From: Asparagopsis taxiformis
Lineage: Eukaryota > Rhodophyta > Florideophyceae > Bonnemaisoniales > Bonnemaisoniaceae
Direction: 5' to 3'
Assembly (NCBI GenBank): GCA_030407315.1
Contig: JALQPE010000010.1
Coordinates: forward strand, 1 to 64,000
DNA length: 64,000 nucleotides
A program made the translations under genes and the position numbers. A model generated the notes under the pieces. The model was not told the DNA's origin, made no database searches, and was given only the letters and a program-made list of their open reading frames with translations. Of this stretch, positions 32,716-46,200 are shown piece by piece. Each line of letters opens with the position of its first letter. Within the stretch, counting starts at the first letter, position 1.

Positions 32716-35700
32716 ATGGGAAGACCAAGGATGCCCCGTTCCGGTCTGCGCCTTCGTTACAACACTGTTCCGCATCCCCATAACCGATCTAGACGGTCGA
32801 CGTCCAGAACCGTATCTGATCCTTTTGAACTTCGGCGACATGACTCGAGACTCTTTCAAGTCGATCGAGTTGCCTCATCCCTTGACTCACTCGCTACTGC
32901 ACCAGGATCCGAGCCTAGTCTGCGATTACCCCAAGAAAGCCCCTCCGAAGTAGTTCCTACCTCGATGTCTCCCGAAGGCCTACTTCCGCAGGAAGGTAGC
33001 ATTGCCTTCGCAGACAGCGATGGTATCCAATATATCGTTCCCCCTGCTTTGGAAGTTCATCAAGTTTTAAGTATTGTTGAAGATGAAGTCGTTTCCGTAC
33101 CATGCAGCGAGAACGCGACCAGGGGGCCTACTCATGGCATCGAAACTGATAGAAGAGGAGGTTCCGAACATTATCCTGGTCATATTGATGAAGATGAAAC
33201 ACATCCAGAATTTAATGATGTGTGTGCTGAAGATGAAGACCTTCTTCTACAAGAAATGACACAATCGAAGGTTCTCCTCTTGTCCCCTTTCATCGAGGAC
33301 ACCTCAAATCCGCTCAAGGCCCGCCAATATATGACGCAATGGACAACTCTGTATGCAGTAGCGAAGTTGACCGGATCCACGAAATGCACTGCCGCAGATC
33401 TGAATGAAGATCGCGTTTTGTTCGATTTCGCAAGGAAGGGTTCAACTGAAAAGCACGTTCAGAAAGGGCTTCCTCATTATTCTACGATCACCCGAAAAGT
33501 TAGACCATGGTTATTCTTCAACGCCTGGTTGCGTTCGGAAACGGTGTATTTCCCCGTGAATGTAGACCGCAGTGCAGCACGTATGGCATCTCAGACCATT
33601 TTGCGAAGAAGCAAGATCGAACAGAACAGCGCTGGCCAAACTGCACCAGTACTAATCGTTCCACCAAGTGAATACGCCGGAGAAGACATCTCTACTCCAG
33701 AACAGCTCGATCTTGCCTGGCGCCATAACGTAGCCTCCAAGTCATTCGAATCTGATGGGGTACCAACTATACATGGAAACATATATACGTCTAATCTGGG
33801 GAAATTCAGAGAGCGCTTCGTGAAAGGACAAAACCACTCTCTCAGTGCTGAGGAGATGGATGGTACACCCATCACTGCTTTCGGGGGTAGTACTGTCCAG
33901 GTCCGAGTTACCACTGGTCAATAAGCCAACCATCTGGACCCTAGAGCCGCCTCCTAATTTCAGAAGAAATCAATTTCCTCCAACTCAGATTCTTTCATGG
34001 CTTTCACGTCCTCTTCATGGGTGAACAACGGTAAGGCCTCTGATCAGCAGCAGTCCGTTTCTCCCCACTCCTTCGGACCTGATTTGGTACTCCGCAAAAA
34101 GTACTTTCAGCAATTCGCTCGACCTGGAGATCATCTCACACTTTTATCTCCTGCTTCAGGATGTAACTTCACGTATACTACTGGGCAGCCTTTCATCTTC
34201 GGTCTTATAGTCAGCTCTCCGGGTCCCCCATCTCCATTTCGAAAAATCATGTTCTTCATCAATTCTGAAGGACTTTACAATAATATCGGTGGCAGTCGTG
34301 CGATTAACAATGTCATTTTATTGAGTCAGGGCACGAACACCCTTCCCTGCCATCCGACAAGTATCCGTGGTGTTCTCAGCTGCGGCACCACATACTATGT
34401 CTACCCTTTTCTTTTGTACTGCGATGACTTCAATGAGGCCTCTGGTAAGAGTGGTAGTGCTGGATGATGTTATATGATCCCCATGGGGCTGCCCCTGGAC
34501 TGTCGCCGGAATAGTTCTGCAGTGCGTAATATCGGTGTCACTGGTCCCGGTGTAAGTACAAACCATATTCTTCGACATATCTCTCGCGACATAATCCAGG
34601 GATGTACGACTGGTTTCCATGACGTAGATCCAGAGGGTAACGATTGCATCATTTTCCTGGACTTTGTCGGTTTTGTATCAGACTATCCCGCATGTTCCCA
34701 TGTTCTCGATGTCATGGGACACAATGCAGATTGTCCATGCCACTTGTGTTTCTTCGTCAGAGGAGGTAAACACGGGAAACATTCACAGTTCGGGTACGAC
34801 ACCAGTCTTCATTCTAGTTCGGATTCTCTATTCCGTACTTCAGAGAGAACTCAGGCAGTTCAGTCATCACAAAGTACGGTGAGCATCATGAAGTACCTGG
34901 GAATGAGGAAAGTGCAAAGCGCTACTGAAACTCCAATGCTTCTTATAGAGCAACTGTTTGATGAAACTAGGTCTAAAGGCCTCGTTCCATCTGGCACACC
35001 CCTTGGTATGGATTCTGTGAGCATCCCTGTTGTTCCCGCTATTATTGATTCGTACCGTTCCACATTTATTGGGATCGACCACCTCCTCCAAGAGCTTGCT
35101 AAGGATGCCCTGGACAATGCTTTTTCATGCCTGCCTAGTGATGGTAGTAGAAGGATGGCAGAAAGTTTTATGGTAGATGCCCTCCACGTCCTAGGTCTCA
35201 CTAACCGGAAGAGGATATATAACTTCACCTCGGGTGAAACAAATACAATGGGAATCTCGGACAGATTTGCTTTACTTCTAGTCGCAGATCACTGTTTTGG
35301 GTTGGCTCTGAGCTTCCAGTCCGGGGAGTCTTCAGAAGGCTCTGGAGCAAGGTCTATCCGAGCTTCCGAGAAGCAAAGAGAACTTTCCCTAGAACTTGTT
35401 CGATTGCTATCCTCAATCGCCGCAGCTACTTATTTTCTACCTCGTGTCGATATTGATGGTATAGCGTCAGTACAGAGCGCGACTGGACTACCGGCAGCTA
35501 AGCGTTTTCGAAAATTGCAACAGCTTTCGAAAGATTATGCAAAACGTGTAGATGACCTGCTCGTAACCGTTCCTCCGAGAAAAAGGAGTACGGTACCATC
35601 TAAGAAAAGAAAACTGAAAGGAGACAGCTCTGTGGTAATTGACGCCGACCAAAATGAAGTTGAACAGAAGACCACGGGATTCAGGGCAAGGAAGCTTTTG

Positions 35701-36738
35701 GACAATAAGCCAAACTTGCATAGACTCATTGAAGCTTTCGAACACACGGTTCCTCTACTCAACCATGCTCGTCAGATGGCTGAACTTTCCTTCGAAGCAA
35801 CCTACCAACAGATGAAAAGAGGACTTGAACGTTCGGGAGGTGCTGACAGGCAGTTGGATGCAATGATGGCTGCACTTGGAAACCACTGGAAGGGAAGGCT
35901 CAACCTGGCTCTTAACAATTTTTCAAATACGCCACCAACTTCTGTTCAGCGAGATATCTCGAAACGATTCCTTCTCTGGGTCTTGTTCAGACGCGACCAT
36001 TGTAAATCGATGGAGGATATCCCAGCAAGCACTCTGCATGATCTTCGGCAGGACCCACTTCTCGAACATCTCAGGAAGTCTTCTCTCCCATGCTTCTCAT
36101 CTCCTTTTTCATATTACTTTTGGTCTCCTGTGCGTTCCATATCAACCCAACAGGACTTCACGTGTGGGCACAATTCAGATACTTTACACATTTCTGGAAT
36201 ACTTTGCAAAGGTGCTCGACTTATTTCTATGCACCCTGCTTGCTCCACACCATTCTCTGGTACATCTAGAGAGTTTTTCAAGTGTCATGAAATAGCTTCC
36301 GGGTGTGTTGTACAAGCTTGCTACTCGAATTTGCTAAATTCTAAGATCTTACAGAAGACTTCTTCACCCTCCTTCTGGGCTATAGATAATGTCTTCAAAC
36401 CGACTTCGGGACAAGAACACGTCCTACCTCATCTCTCTACGAAGGACAGATCTTCCGGCGGAATTAATCCTCTATCGTATGCAATTGTGCATTGTGTTTC
36501 GAAGAATAACTTCGATAATTCTAGTTTTACTGTGAATAGGGATTCAGTTTCCTGGTTCCTCCCTCTTACATTCGGGGTTCGAAAGGTTGGCCTGCTGCAC
36601 AACTGCACTCCGTCACTTTGCAAAGTGGAAAACAGGAGTGGAAGAGGAGGGATAACGCACGGTGGTCCTTCTTTCACAGAAGGAGGTTCGTTCTCTTTCA
36701 TTACCAGAGCGGATGGTTATCCGCCAAGGACAGCGTAG
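32716..36738 (+). pseudogene. Tnp2-like (CACTA/Plavaka-type) transposase gene with in-frame stops
   Basis: Three open segments lie in one frame: 32716-33924, 33997-34467 and 34474-36738. The middle/late part carries the Tnp2-type core: VYPFLLYCDDFN, a GK-x-GS stretch, LPLDCRRNS, then LDFVGFVSDYPACSHV and a zinc-knuckle-like CPCHLCFF, as in the D-x-PA...C-x2-C region of CACTA/Plavaka transposases. The segments are split by two stops in 33922-33957, where a 63-nt interval 33901-33963 ending CTAATTTCAG could be an intron, and by a single TGA at 34465-34467 inside the catalytic core. A basic stretch (about 35570-35620) suggests nuclear import. It could supply transposition for the CACTA-type ends in this window, but no such ends flank it directly. 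Confidence 0.72.
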
Positions 36739-37043
36739 AAATCTATGAAATTGTGTATTCGGTTTGGTTTGTCCTGTCAGAATGCTTTTTCTTGGATTCA
36801 CCCATTCCTGTTCTACAGATACTAATTTTTGTACTTCTCCAGCCGAATATATTACTTTATTCCTTTCCGCACTCGTAAACTTGCACCTGATTGTCGCTAG
36901 ACTAGTTCCTTATCCTTTTCCGACGTATTTCTTCCCCAGTCTACCTTCAGCTTCCTTACCCATTCGTTGAACTACCGTCAACCTGAACCAGCTTCATCAG
37001 GGCGGAACATACCACGATAGAAGTAACGGAAAAATAGTTTTTT

Positions 37044-37104
37044 TTACGGCAGTAAAAAGTGATCTACCAAATGCATCTTCCTAGATCACTTTTTACTGCA
37101 GTAA
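37044..37104. repeat. Inverted repeat, 22-bp arms
   Basis: Arms TTAC(G/T)GCAGTAAAAAGTGAT(CT) are separated by 17 bases. Confidence 0.8.
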
Positions 37105-37398
37105 CTGATCATATGAAAAAATATTTTTTCTTAAATTTTTCTTGCTCGGCTGCTCAGCTTGCAATATACGTTTCTACTCACAAGCGACGCTTGTATGCCG
37201 TGCAGTGTGTCAGTCCATGAAGTGTCGATGAATCATCGATGACTTGTCTATGATTTGTCAGTACCAAAAGAGCGCGCTTTCTCTGTTTCTGCAAGCGAAA
37301 ACCCCGCCTCGTTGAACCTACTGTGCACCAGTATTTAGAGATTGCGTCACGCTAAGCACCATCGTCATCGCCTGTCGCATGGAGCACATCACATACGC

Positions 37399-37465
37399 AG
37401 GATGGGGTCGTGGTGTGCAACCGCATCCCTACGGATGCGGTTCCGCTCCACGGCCTCATCCTACA
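37399..37465. repeat. Nested stem-loop
   Basis: An inner stem AACCGCATCC / GGATGCGGTT with a 4-base loop sits inside an outer stem AGGATGGGGTCGTGG / CCACGGCCTCATCCT (two mismatches). It could be a structured RNA or a DNA cruciform; no known family was recognised. Confidence 0.55.
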
Positions 37466-39398
37466 ATAAGGTTTTCCAGCCCATTTATTCTTTTATCCAT
37501 TCCTCCCATTTTCTTTTTCTGTGGTTCTTCGTTGTTCTTCTGCTAACATAAGTTTCTGCCTTTCCTACTTTCTGTTTCGTCTTTCTCCAGGGCTACTGTC
37601 ATTACTACGTGTTCTCCTAATCGAGCTTTTGTCATACTGTTTCTAGCACTAACCACTGTGTCATCCACTTCTTTCCATCTATGTGCTAACAGATGTTTCT
37701 GGGTTCTCTACAATCCGCTTACCCAAACTCTGGCCCCAATATCAACGGTATGTTCTCTCGCTTCTAATCATGCTTCAAGCATTACTGAAATTACATTCCT
37801 AGCACTAACCATTGATTCGTCTATTCTTCTCCTTCCGGGTGCTGACCGAAATTTCTGGCCTCCCTCCTCTCGTTTCATGCCCATATGTATTCGTAGTTAC
37901 TTTATTTAGAGCTAGTGTTTTGCCGTTTAGTATCTAACATGGTAGAATAGCGTTTGGTTCGTCCGTCCAGTGCACAGATAAATTGCATGCCATTAGACTT
38001 TTGGCCATAACCGACTATTTACCTATTCCATATCCACTACACCATATCTAAAATCTCTCGTTCCTGCTACTGACTGCAACCTAATCTAATTTATTGTCCC
38101 TATGCATATTCGCATTGCTCCGAGATATCGTTTCAGTCAGACCTATCCATCCTGCGGTTTCTCCGCAAAAGGGCGATGTGACGTTCATTCCATATCTTCG
38201 TTTCCACCTAGAGCGCCCACCGGTACAACCACTACATCCAGTGGAATTGAACTGTATCCATTTCAGTACTCTTAGGTGGAATCATTCCAACGTCCCCAGC
38301 AGGTGTGACAATAGAATATATTCTGTCTTTCCATAGTACTGTACTCTGGAAACCAACCGCCCTTCGCCTTGGGCAGTACATGTCCAGTCAATGGTCCCTT
38401 TCCAAATTATGATTTGGCCAGTTCCGCCTGTCGACCTGGTCACGCCCCATGAACAAGAAACCCACCTACTGTGGAATTATTCCAATGTATAAAATAATCA
38501 TACTGTGGTAACCGTCCATTCAGCGAGTTCTGTTTCCGTCTGGTTCCAGACAACCCGCCGTCACGGTGTGCCCATTCCATTTTATAGTTTATTTCTAGGA
38601 AGAGCTGTGCCCCTTACACCACATATCGCAGTCACGGTGCACCCCATATCTAATAATACCCATATACAGTACTGGTTCCACTCCAACCATCCGTGCCTGC
38701 GTGACTTGGCTTGTTCCAGTCTACCTACCGTCCCGCTCAAATATGGTCCTGGTTCTTTTCCATTCCTACGTGTCCTTCCGTATATGGTTTGGCCATCGCT
38801 TCACGGCCGCACCACATCTCCACTTGGTTCCTCCATACAGTACAAAACAATCGCCGTGCTGGTTTCAGCCCATAATTTTTTACATTTTTTCGATGGGCCT
38901 TATCCAAACGTTGGGGACGGGGGTTCCGCTAAAATATGATGACAAGTTCTACTGTACGATACGGTATTTTTCGTGGAAAATTCTCTATTTTTGCTTATGC
39001 TGTGGAGAGACGGTGGCTTTGTTGGTGAAAATGCTATTCACGACCTGACAAGCAATGTGCATGTCGCTGTCAGGATCCCCAGCGCTTCGTGCCGTGACTG
39101 TGTTGGTGCCCTCTACAATGGAAGCGAGATAGCGCAAAGCGGCCAATTAATCATGGATAGGAGCGAGAAACCGTTGAAGAAGTGAGGAGTACCTCTCTTC
39201 TATTTCGCAGAGCAGGTCGTTTTCGTTAGGAGGAGGCATGAGGGAATTGCATTGTATGGAGAGGGAGAAAGAGCATAGGTGCCGTCTCCAAACCGGGTGA
39301 AGCTGGAGAACTAGTAGAAATGTTGTGGATGGTTATGGTTGGACGTTACAGACCAAAGTCAACTAGTTTAGCAATACTCTATCCGGCATTGCTTGATT

Positions 39399-39722
39399 TC
39401 CAGATTGAGTTTTGCTCGACCAATTCCGGTATGACAAATTTTTTGACCCCCCCTGTAGATTTCACTGTAGTCTACGAATATGGTGTTAATTAAAATGTGA
39501 TTGAAGTAATTGCAATTACATTTTTTTGGAGCACACTAGAATCTCAAGATGGACTCGCAGGCGAAATAATTACTTTCCGTAATTAGTAGTTGAGATTGAC
39601 CGCTCAATTTCAATTTATTCAAGTACAATGTAATTACTACCATATTCAGAAACCAGAGCAAATTCCATGGGGGGTCAAAAAATTTGTCACACCGGAGTTG
39701 GTCGAGCAAAACTCAATCCGGC
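39399..39722. mobile_element. MITE, ~324 bp
   Basis: Terminal inverted repeats of about 54 bp, with CCGGATTGAGTTTTGCTCG and GACAAATTTTTTGACCCCCC parts, at 39399-39453 and 39668-39722. A partial extra copy of the end (TTGAATTTTGCTCGAC) lies at 39743-39765. The core has no coding potential. Confidence 0.8.
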
Positions 39723-39892
39723 CTAGTTCGTTTCCCGGGTTGAATTTTGCTCGACTAAGTCGAATACGGAAAAGTGGCCTCAGGAGGTTCAGAACGGGGA
39801 ATAGCCCCTCTCAAAGTCCTCCTGGATAAGCGTGTGTCTCAAGTAAACTAGTAAGCAGTATGCTATGTTGATTTTCTACACCAAAAAGTAGT

Positions 39893-39973
39893 TCTCACTT
39901 GCAAGTGAGAACTGGTTTCTAGTGAAGTGGGTCAAAGAAAGTGCACCAGGGTGCACTATCGTTGACCCACTTG
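39893..39973. repeat. Adjacent palindromes
   Basis: A perfect 24-bp palindrome (AGTTCTCACTTG and complement, 39893-39916) is followed by a nested hairpin AAGTGGGTCAA...TTGACCCACTT with an inner AGTGCACC/GGTGCACT. Confidence 0.8.
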
Positions 39974-40744
39974 TCAATCATGTTCGAGTCTGACATTGTC
40001 ATTGTCTCTGATTTGAAAAGTGACGGCTTTCGGTGCGAAGGATTGACAAGGGTGGCAACTTTTTGTAATATCTTCGATAAGCGATCTTGTATCGGTTGTC
40101 ATTTGTTCTGCAGAATCATGGAGATACCTTGTTTAGAAACTCATATAGCTTCTTGCTGCTGGGGTGGGACATGTGTCTATGAATTCATGTCAAGTGGGCT
40201 TTGGAGAAAAAGTTCTTGAACTGTATTTTTCAAGTCATGTATATATGTCCGAGTTCACGCGAGAGAGGTATATTCCAACGTTCAGGGACGGATTCAAAGG
40301 ATTTCTCGACGGTAACAACGTTCCATTTGTTTTTTCCCGGTGAGTCGAGGCCTATTAGAAGTGTTTTATCTTGAGGGATGATGTCAGTTTTAATGGTACT
40401 CGTCTGTGTTCTCGGAAATGGACGCGGACGTCCACAACCTCTAGTACACCTAGTATTACTAGGCGGACGTCCATGTTCTCCAGTATTTTCGGATGTCCGC
40501 CTAGAACCGGACGTCCATGCGGTCTAGTACGTCTAGTATTACTAGGACGACATTCATTGTTTCTAGTACCACGGATGTCCCCCACGGGATGGACTTCCGC
40601 CATGTCTATGTCCACCTAGGACGGGCGCCGGTTCAGAAATTCAAAAATTTCGACCCCAGAAATTTCTGCCGCCGTGCTCGACATGGATGTCCGCATCCAT
40701 CACGGCGACCACTCTATTTTTCCTTGTCGGTCGACTCCAATTTC

Positions 40745-41740
40745 GTCTTTAATTTTTTCATCCTCTCGCTCACACCCCCTTCCTGTTGGTGCTCACCTCC
40801 CCCGTACTGTACCTCAAACACCCCCAATACCACTCTAGCACCCATTTTCAGCTACCTATCCCCCCTTCCACGGTGCACACCTCCATTCCATACCTACTTT
40901 TCTGCTCTACCGTACAGATTTCGTATAACCAGTCCTCATACTACCTCAGAATAGGGCAAAACACCCCCTATCTCCTCGACCATGCTCTCCCCCATCACCT
41001 TTGAAACGTATTGTTCTTCAATACCCTCTCTCCTCTACCTTCAACCCCTCTCCTTCGCCCTCTCCACAAACTTCCCCTGCAGCTTACTCTTCCAAAACCT
41101 CTCACTCCCCATCCCGTACCCGACCTGCTCCACCCCTCCATCCCTCAGCTGCTCCATGCCCCCACGCCATCCGCATCTTCGATACCGTATACACCACCAC
41201 CACCGGCCCATGCTCCCGCTCCCCCGCCGTCTCCCCAGAAACCTCCCCGCTCTGAAACACATATCAACCCCCCACTTCGCACCCTTCCTCCCACTCCCCT
41301 CCCTCCCCAAATACAATAACCCCCTTCTTCTCCATCACATCCCCACTCACCACAGCCAGAACAGACGCCACCCCCTCCCCCTCTTTCTCCTCACTTTCCT
41401 AAAAACCCCTCCTCTCGGCGCCTTCAACCGCACCCTCCTACGGTCCCACCTAAACACCTCCTCCGCCCTCACTACCCCAACACCCCGCAGCGTCTCCCCA
41501 ATCCCCATAATATGCTTGTCGGCACTCCTCTCCGAATCACACTCCATTCTAAACCCGCACTCCGTACATTTCCACCTCCCCCTGTACCATCCCAAGATTC
41601 CATCCCCCCACAGAACACATCTTCATACCACAGAAGAATTTTCTTCCTCTCATACCTCATCCTTAAAACCTCCATCAGCTCCATGTAAATTTCGATGAAA
41701 ATATTTTCTCTACTATGCAATCTCAAACATGTACGAGCCT
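40745..41740 (-). repeat. Purine/G-rich strand-asymmetric block (right copy)
   Basis: Inverse copy of 10041-11040. The plus strand is C/T-rich here. On the minus strand the frame with CTECGF...DKH stays open longer than in the left copy (41347-41595), so a small zinc-binding protein remains a weak possibility. Confidence 0.55.
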
Positions 41741-42034
41741 ATGACTTTCCGCTTTGTCACCCTTGAATATTGGTACTCATGTATTCATAAAATAGGGCCC
41801 CCCACATCCCTATCCCGTTCTGCAAGCTTTACAAACCACTAGACGCATACTCCACAACTATACAACAAACACTACTCGCTATTTCAGACGACGCGGTACA
41901 CAAGTAGCGTAGTCTCAACCTTCCGTGACGCCTTCCCTGATGCGTACAAGTGGGAAACACGTCTAGACGTATATCAGAAGTGAGTGCGGGAATTTTCGGC
42001 ACAGGAGATGCTGGGCCACCAAATTGATTTTTCG

Positions 42035-43017
42035 GAAATTTTAGAATTTCTGGGCTGGCCAGCAATGCAATCGAGCTGGACATCCACCGGACGTCCATTT
42101 CAGGTTGGTCGTGAGAGAGTGGGGCGGGACCATGATGAAACAAGGACCAAGACCTTTCCCTGACGTGTTGAGCCTGAAATCGACCCTTCGTGAGACGCCA
42201 TTTTGGCTTACAGTTGGTGCTAATAGAAGCCAGTGATAGCCCCGATCGGGGCGGTAGCCGGCTCCGGCTTACAGTTGGTGCTTACAGACGCCAGTGACAA
42301 CCCCACTCGGGGCGGCGGCCGGTTCCTGGGGCCGTTGTGGCCAAATTAGACACCCTGATTTGAATTAAAATTTGGGCTATTCTCAAAAACATGCACATGT
42401 GAACATGTTTTTGAGATGGGGGTGTGCCGTACGGCACAATCGACCGCCCAAATCGATGTTTTTTGCAAGATTTTTTGTGCCCGAAATTTTAGAATTTCTG
42501 GGCTGGCCAGCAGTGCATCTGAGCTGGACATCCACCGGACGTCCATTTCAGGTTGGTCGTGTGCTGCCTACATCCACGCATTGCAGCAACTAAGAGGCGG
42601 GACTACTAATATAAAGTGCACGGAATATGAGTAACGTGAAGTAGTAGGGAGTAAGACCATTATGAAGAAGATGCCTACCTAGCATAACTTAGAAGCCTGG
42701 AATCGACCCATCTTTCGGCGCCATTTAGCCTCACAGTTAGTGCTTACAGAAGCCAGTGATGACCCCACTCGGGGCGGCGGCTCGGTTCCTGGGGCCGTTG
42801 TGGCCAAATTAGACACCTGATTTGAATTAAAATTTGGGCTATTCTCAAAAACATGCACATGTGAACATGTTTTTGAGATGGGGGTGTGCCGTACGGCACA
42901 ATCGACCCGCCCAAATCGATGTTTTTTGCAATATTTTTTCTGCCCTGAATTGTAGAATTTCTGGGCTGGCCAGCAGTGCATCTGAGCTGGACATCCACCG
43001 GACGTCCATTTCAGGTT
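42035..43017 (-). repeat. Cluster of ~290-bp repeat units (U4'-U6')
   Basis: Mirror copies of U6, U5 and U4: about 42035-42104 (partial), 42194-42553 and 42716-43017, each with TGTGCCGTACGGCACA and the CTCAAAAACATG hairpin in the full units. Confidence 0.88.
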
Positions 43018-43292
43018 GATCGTGTATCGTGCACGTCCACACATTACCGGAAGCAAGTAGGCGATGAAGCACGTACAAACCCAATTGTTCTGCTATTTCT
43101 ACCATAGACCATCGAGTCTAGAGATGTGAGGGAATCGTCCTGGAAATCATGCTCCAACCCACGAGGGAATGGACAATCTAGTTTGAAAGCATGGAACGGA
43201 AGTACATTATACTAGGTTCATAGATTGGAAGTGATAAAGGAGATGATTATATTCTCGATAATTGTTTACCAAAGTAGTAGTTGTTAAGCTAT

Positions 43293-46200
43293 CTAGCCGT
43301 CGGAAAATTCTTCTTCGTCTTCGTCCTCACTATATTCAGGATCTCCCGGCAGAATAGGCGTTATCGGCAACTGTGGAGTTGATCTGCTCAAGATGAATTT
43401 TTGACCCGGTGTGAGGGTTCTCTTCTTGGGAGCTTCTGTCGTCTTCATCCGCATGATTCCGAGTTGCCCTGTCTTCGGCCTACGATCTTTCTTGACCGGG
43501 ATGGGAACAACTGTCTTGTGGCGAACATTGACAGGTGCCGGTTGACTTTGCCTGGCAGACCGGCGCGGAGCATTGGGGATTACTTCTTCTTCGAATCCCA
43601 ACCGCCTGATGAAACCAAACGAAACATTGTCGGGAATCGGATACGACGCATTCCTGAAATACGTGTGATACCTCGTTGTCGTGTGTGACACAACTCTGTC
43701 GACATGCCCTGCCCCGGCATGTTGTACATGGCCGTGACCGATGAAGACTGAACGTGGCGGAACGATTACCTTCTTCAGCTTCATCGTCTTGGCGTACATA
43801 TCTAATTCCAGCGCTTTGGAAAAGACGTACTTGTGGGACCCTGGACACACCCAGATAGGGAATGGGTCATCTCCGTTGGCAATAACAAAGTAACCCGGAA
43901 GTTGATCTTTGCGGTCGCGAGGAGGAACAGGGAAATCATTGTGTGGGACCTGCCGAGGACACCCCTTTCCCGTTATCAAAAACCGTCCCCCAGATGCCGG
44001 CATGACAAGTTTTTCTCCCGGTAAACCGCACTCCTCCAGCCCTATCAGCCGGACAAGGATTCCCAACCACACATCCAGCAGGGCTCGCCGCGTCACAAAC
44101 TTGAACCGGTCGATATGTGTCTCATCGTTCTCGGCATAGTCAACCAGGCAGTGGCGCGTAGACGTGAAGCGAGCCCTCCCCTCATTCCGGTTCTTCTCAT
44201 CTGTTTCATCGTCCCCAGTATTGACAATGGGACTCCACAGCTGCCGGTTCCCAGGGTCCTTGTGCACCTCCTCCCCCTCCCATGTTCCCAAGAAGTACCG
44301 AAACAATTCCTGGTTAGGAATTTCTTCCATGAGACCCAAGTCAAATGGGAAGTTGTCCGACGCATCGAGGTAGCTTGCATCCGCGAAATTGTGCATCACC
44401 GTATACCCTCGCTCGTTGATTTCCGTTCGGCAATTGTGGAAGTACGCCATACCAGTTCCGGCCTCATACGAATCCTTCCAGCTTGTAGACATTCGCGCAA
44501 CCTGGGCGAAGTCCAGCCTCGAGGGTAGAAAAGTCGATGTAGGCTCACACATCGCCTTGGCAGCCATCTTCCACGCTGCGAAAAACATCGGATAGATGGT
44601 GTCGATCTCGAAAACAAGATGACGAGCCCGATGTTGTTCCGGAATATGCAGCCCCTCAAACACAGGGTCCATCGCCACTTGCTTCAAATACCTCACCTCT
44701 CTGCCCTCCTCATCGATTTCCACACTCTCCAATAACAACCTGAGCTCAATCGGGGGCAGACAGCCAACCCTCACCGATGCGATGACGTCCGCGGGACGCT
44801 GCGCCAGATGATGCCCTTCGGCTCGGTCTTTGACTTCGAAATCGTCAGGAAGAGATGGCATACGGTCGTCGAACAGGAGGTCGTGTTCAGAAGGAGAGTC
44901 ACGAACGATGTAACCGTCTTCATCGACTTCCACTCCTCCCGGAACAGTGAATGTAATTGTCACTTCGCGGACCCCCTTGCTTTCGACTTGGCCCTCGTCT
45001 GCACTGTTGTTTTCTTCCTCGTCCGAAACGTTATGGACAGATTCTTGGTTGGAGGGAGTCGCACCAGCACGTTGGTTATCTTGGGGGACAATCTCAACGG
45101 CAGAATCGGGGGAACGGGCGGAGTCTTCGTCACCCTCATCACCGGAAACAGTGGCTTGTTGTTGATCGGTGGGTTTATCAACAACGGCCTGCTCTTCTTC
45201 CCCGGCGGATTGTTGTACCACAACCGGCTCTTCTTCCTCGAGGCGTGTGCTCCCCGTCGAGCGAAGTCGCTGTGAACGGCGGCGGATGCCATGCGAAGCA
45301 GGCTCAAGTTCGACATTCCGCTGCTTCTTGTGAGTGAGTCTCACATTGGCAGCAGAAGGGCGGCGTTTGCGTCGAGCCTTAGTCTTCTTCAACGTCGGAT
45401 TGAAAAACTCTTTCAAGTTCGTTTCCAAATCCTGTAAACGCGTGGTTCTCCGTCGCATTCGAACCTCACTGCTCCGGTCGTCCCCTCTATACATTGCAAT
45501 GGCATTGGTGAGATGCCATTGCAACTCCTTCGGCTGCTTAACCGACCCAATTGCCATCTCTGTGCTCAGAAATGACTTGCGCATAATACTCTTTGGGCGC
45601 CCAACGCAGCGTACAGAGAATTTGCTATTGCAGTCACGCGACGGACGTATGTATAGAAGTCGTTCACGTCAAAGCGTCCATCCGGACGTCCACCATGAGC
45701 AGGGTTCAAGTACTCCGAAAGACCACGCAAGACGAAGACAAAGTTTTCTTCCAGCAACTCGCGCACTATCTTGTGGTCCAGGTGCGTTATCCCAATCTCG
45801 TTGCGGCGCTCGGAATTGTTCAGCTCACGCAACACGTCGTCGATAACAGGATGCTTCAGCGTTGCTATAGCCAAACGCGTCCACCGCCGGGCCGTGTTCG
45901 TTGAATTCATCATCCCCATGAACTGCGCCTCGAACAATGTTCGGATGACATCAGACTCACGCAAGTCGCCAGCGTTTTCCACTTTATTTGCAACAGCAAT
46001 CGTACGGATGAACTGCTGGATGGACGACAAGATTCGAACCAGGGAGCGCTCCGTCAGTTGCGTCCCAGTCGTATGGTTCGACTCTGCACTCTTGTGGATG
46101 ATCTCATGAGGCTGAAGATCACTGTCGTCCTTGCGGCGAAGGTAGTACACATCCAGAGGCTGAGTAACCCAGCGCAAGCGGTTTGCGTCCTGTGGCAGCT

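Larger units (their letters stand above)
36739..39398. other. ~2.7-kb non-coding stretch after the transposase gene
   Basis: Only short, poorly biased frames. 37651-37820 repeats AGCACTAACCA. 38090-38940 is rich in TGG/CCA and GGAAT/ATTCC motifs that may be subterminal or simple dispersed repeats. Two structured segments are listed separately. Confidence 0.4.
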
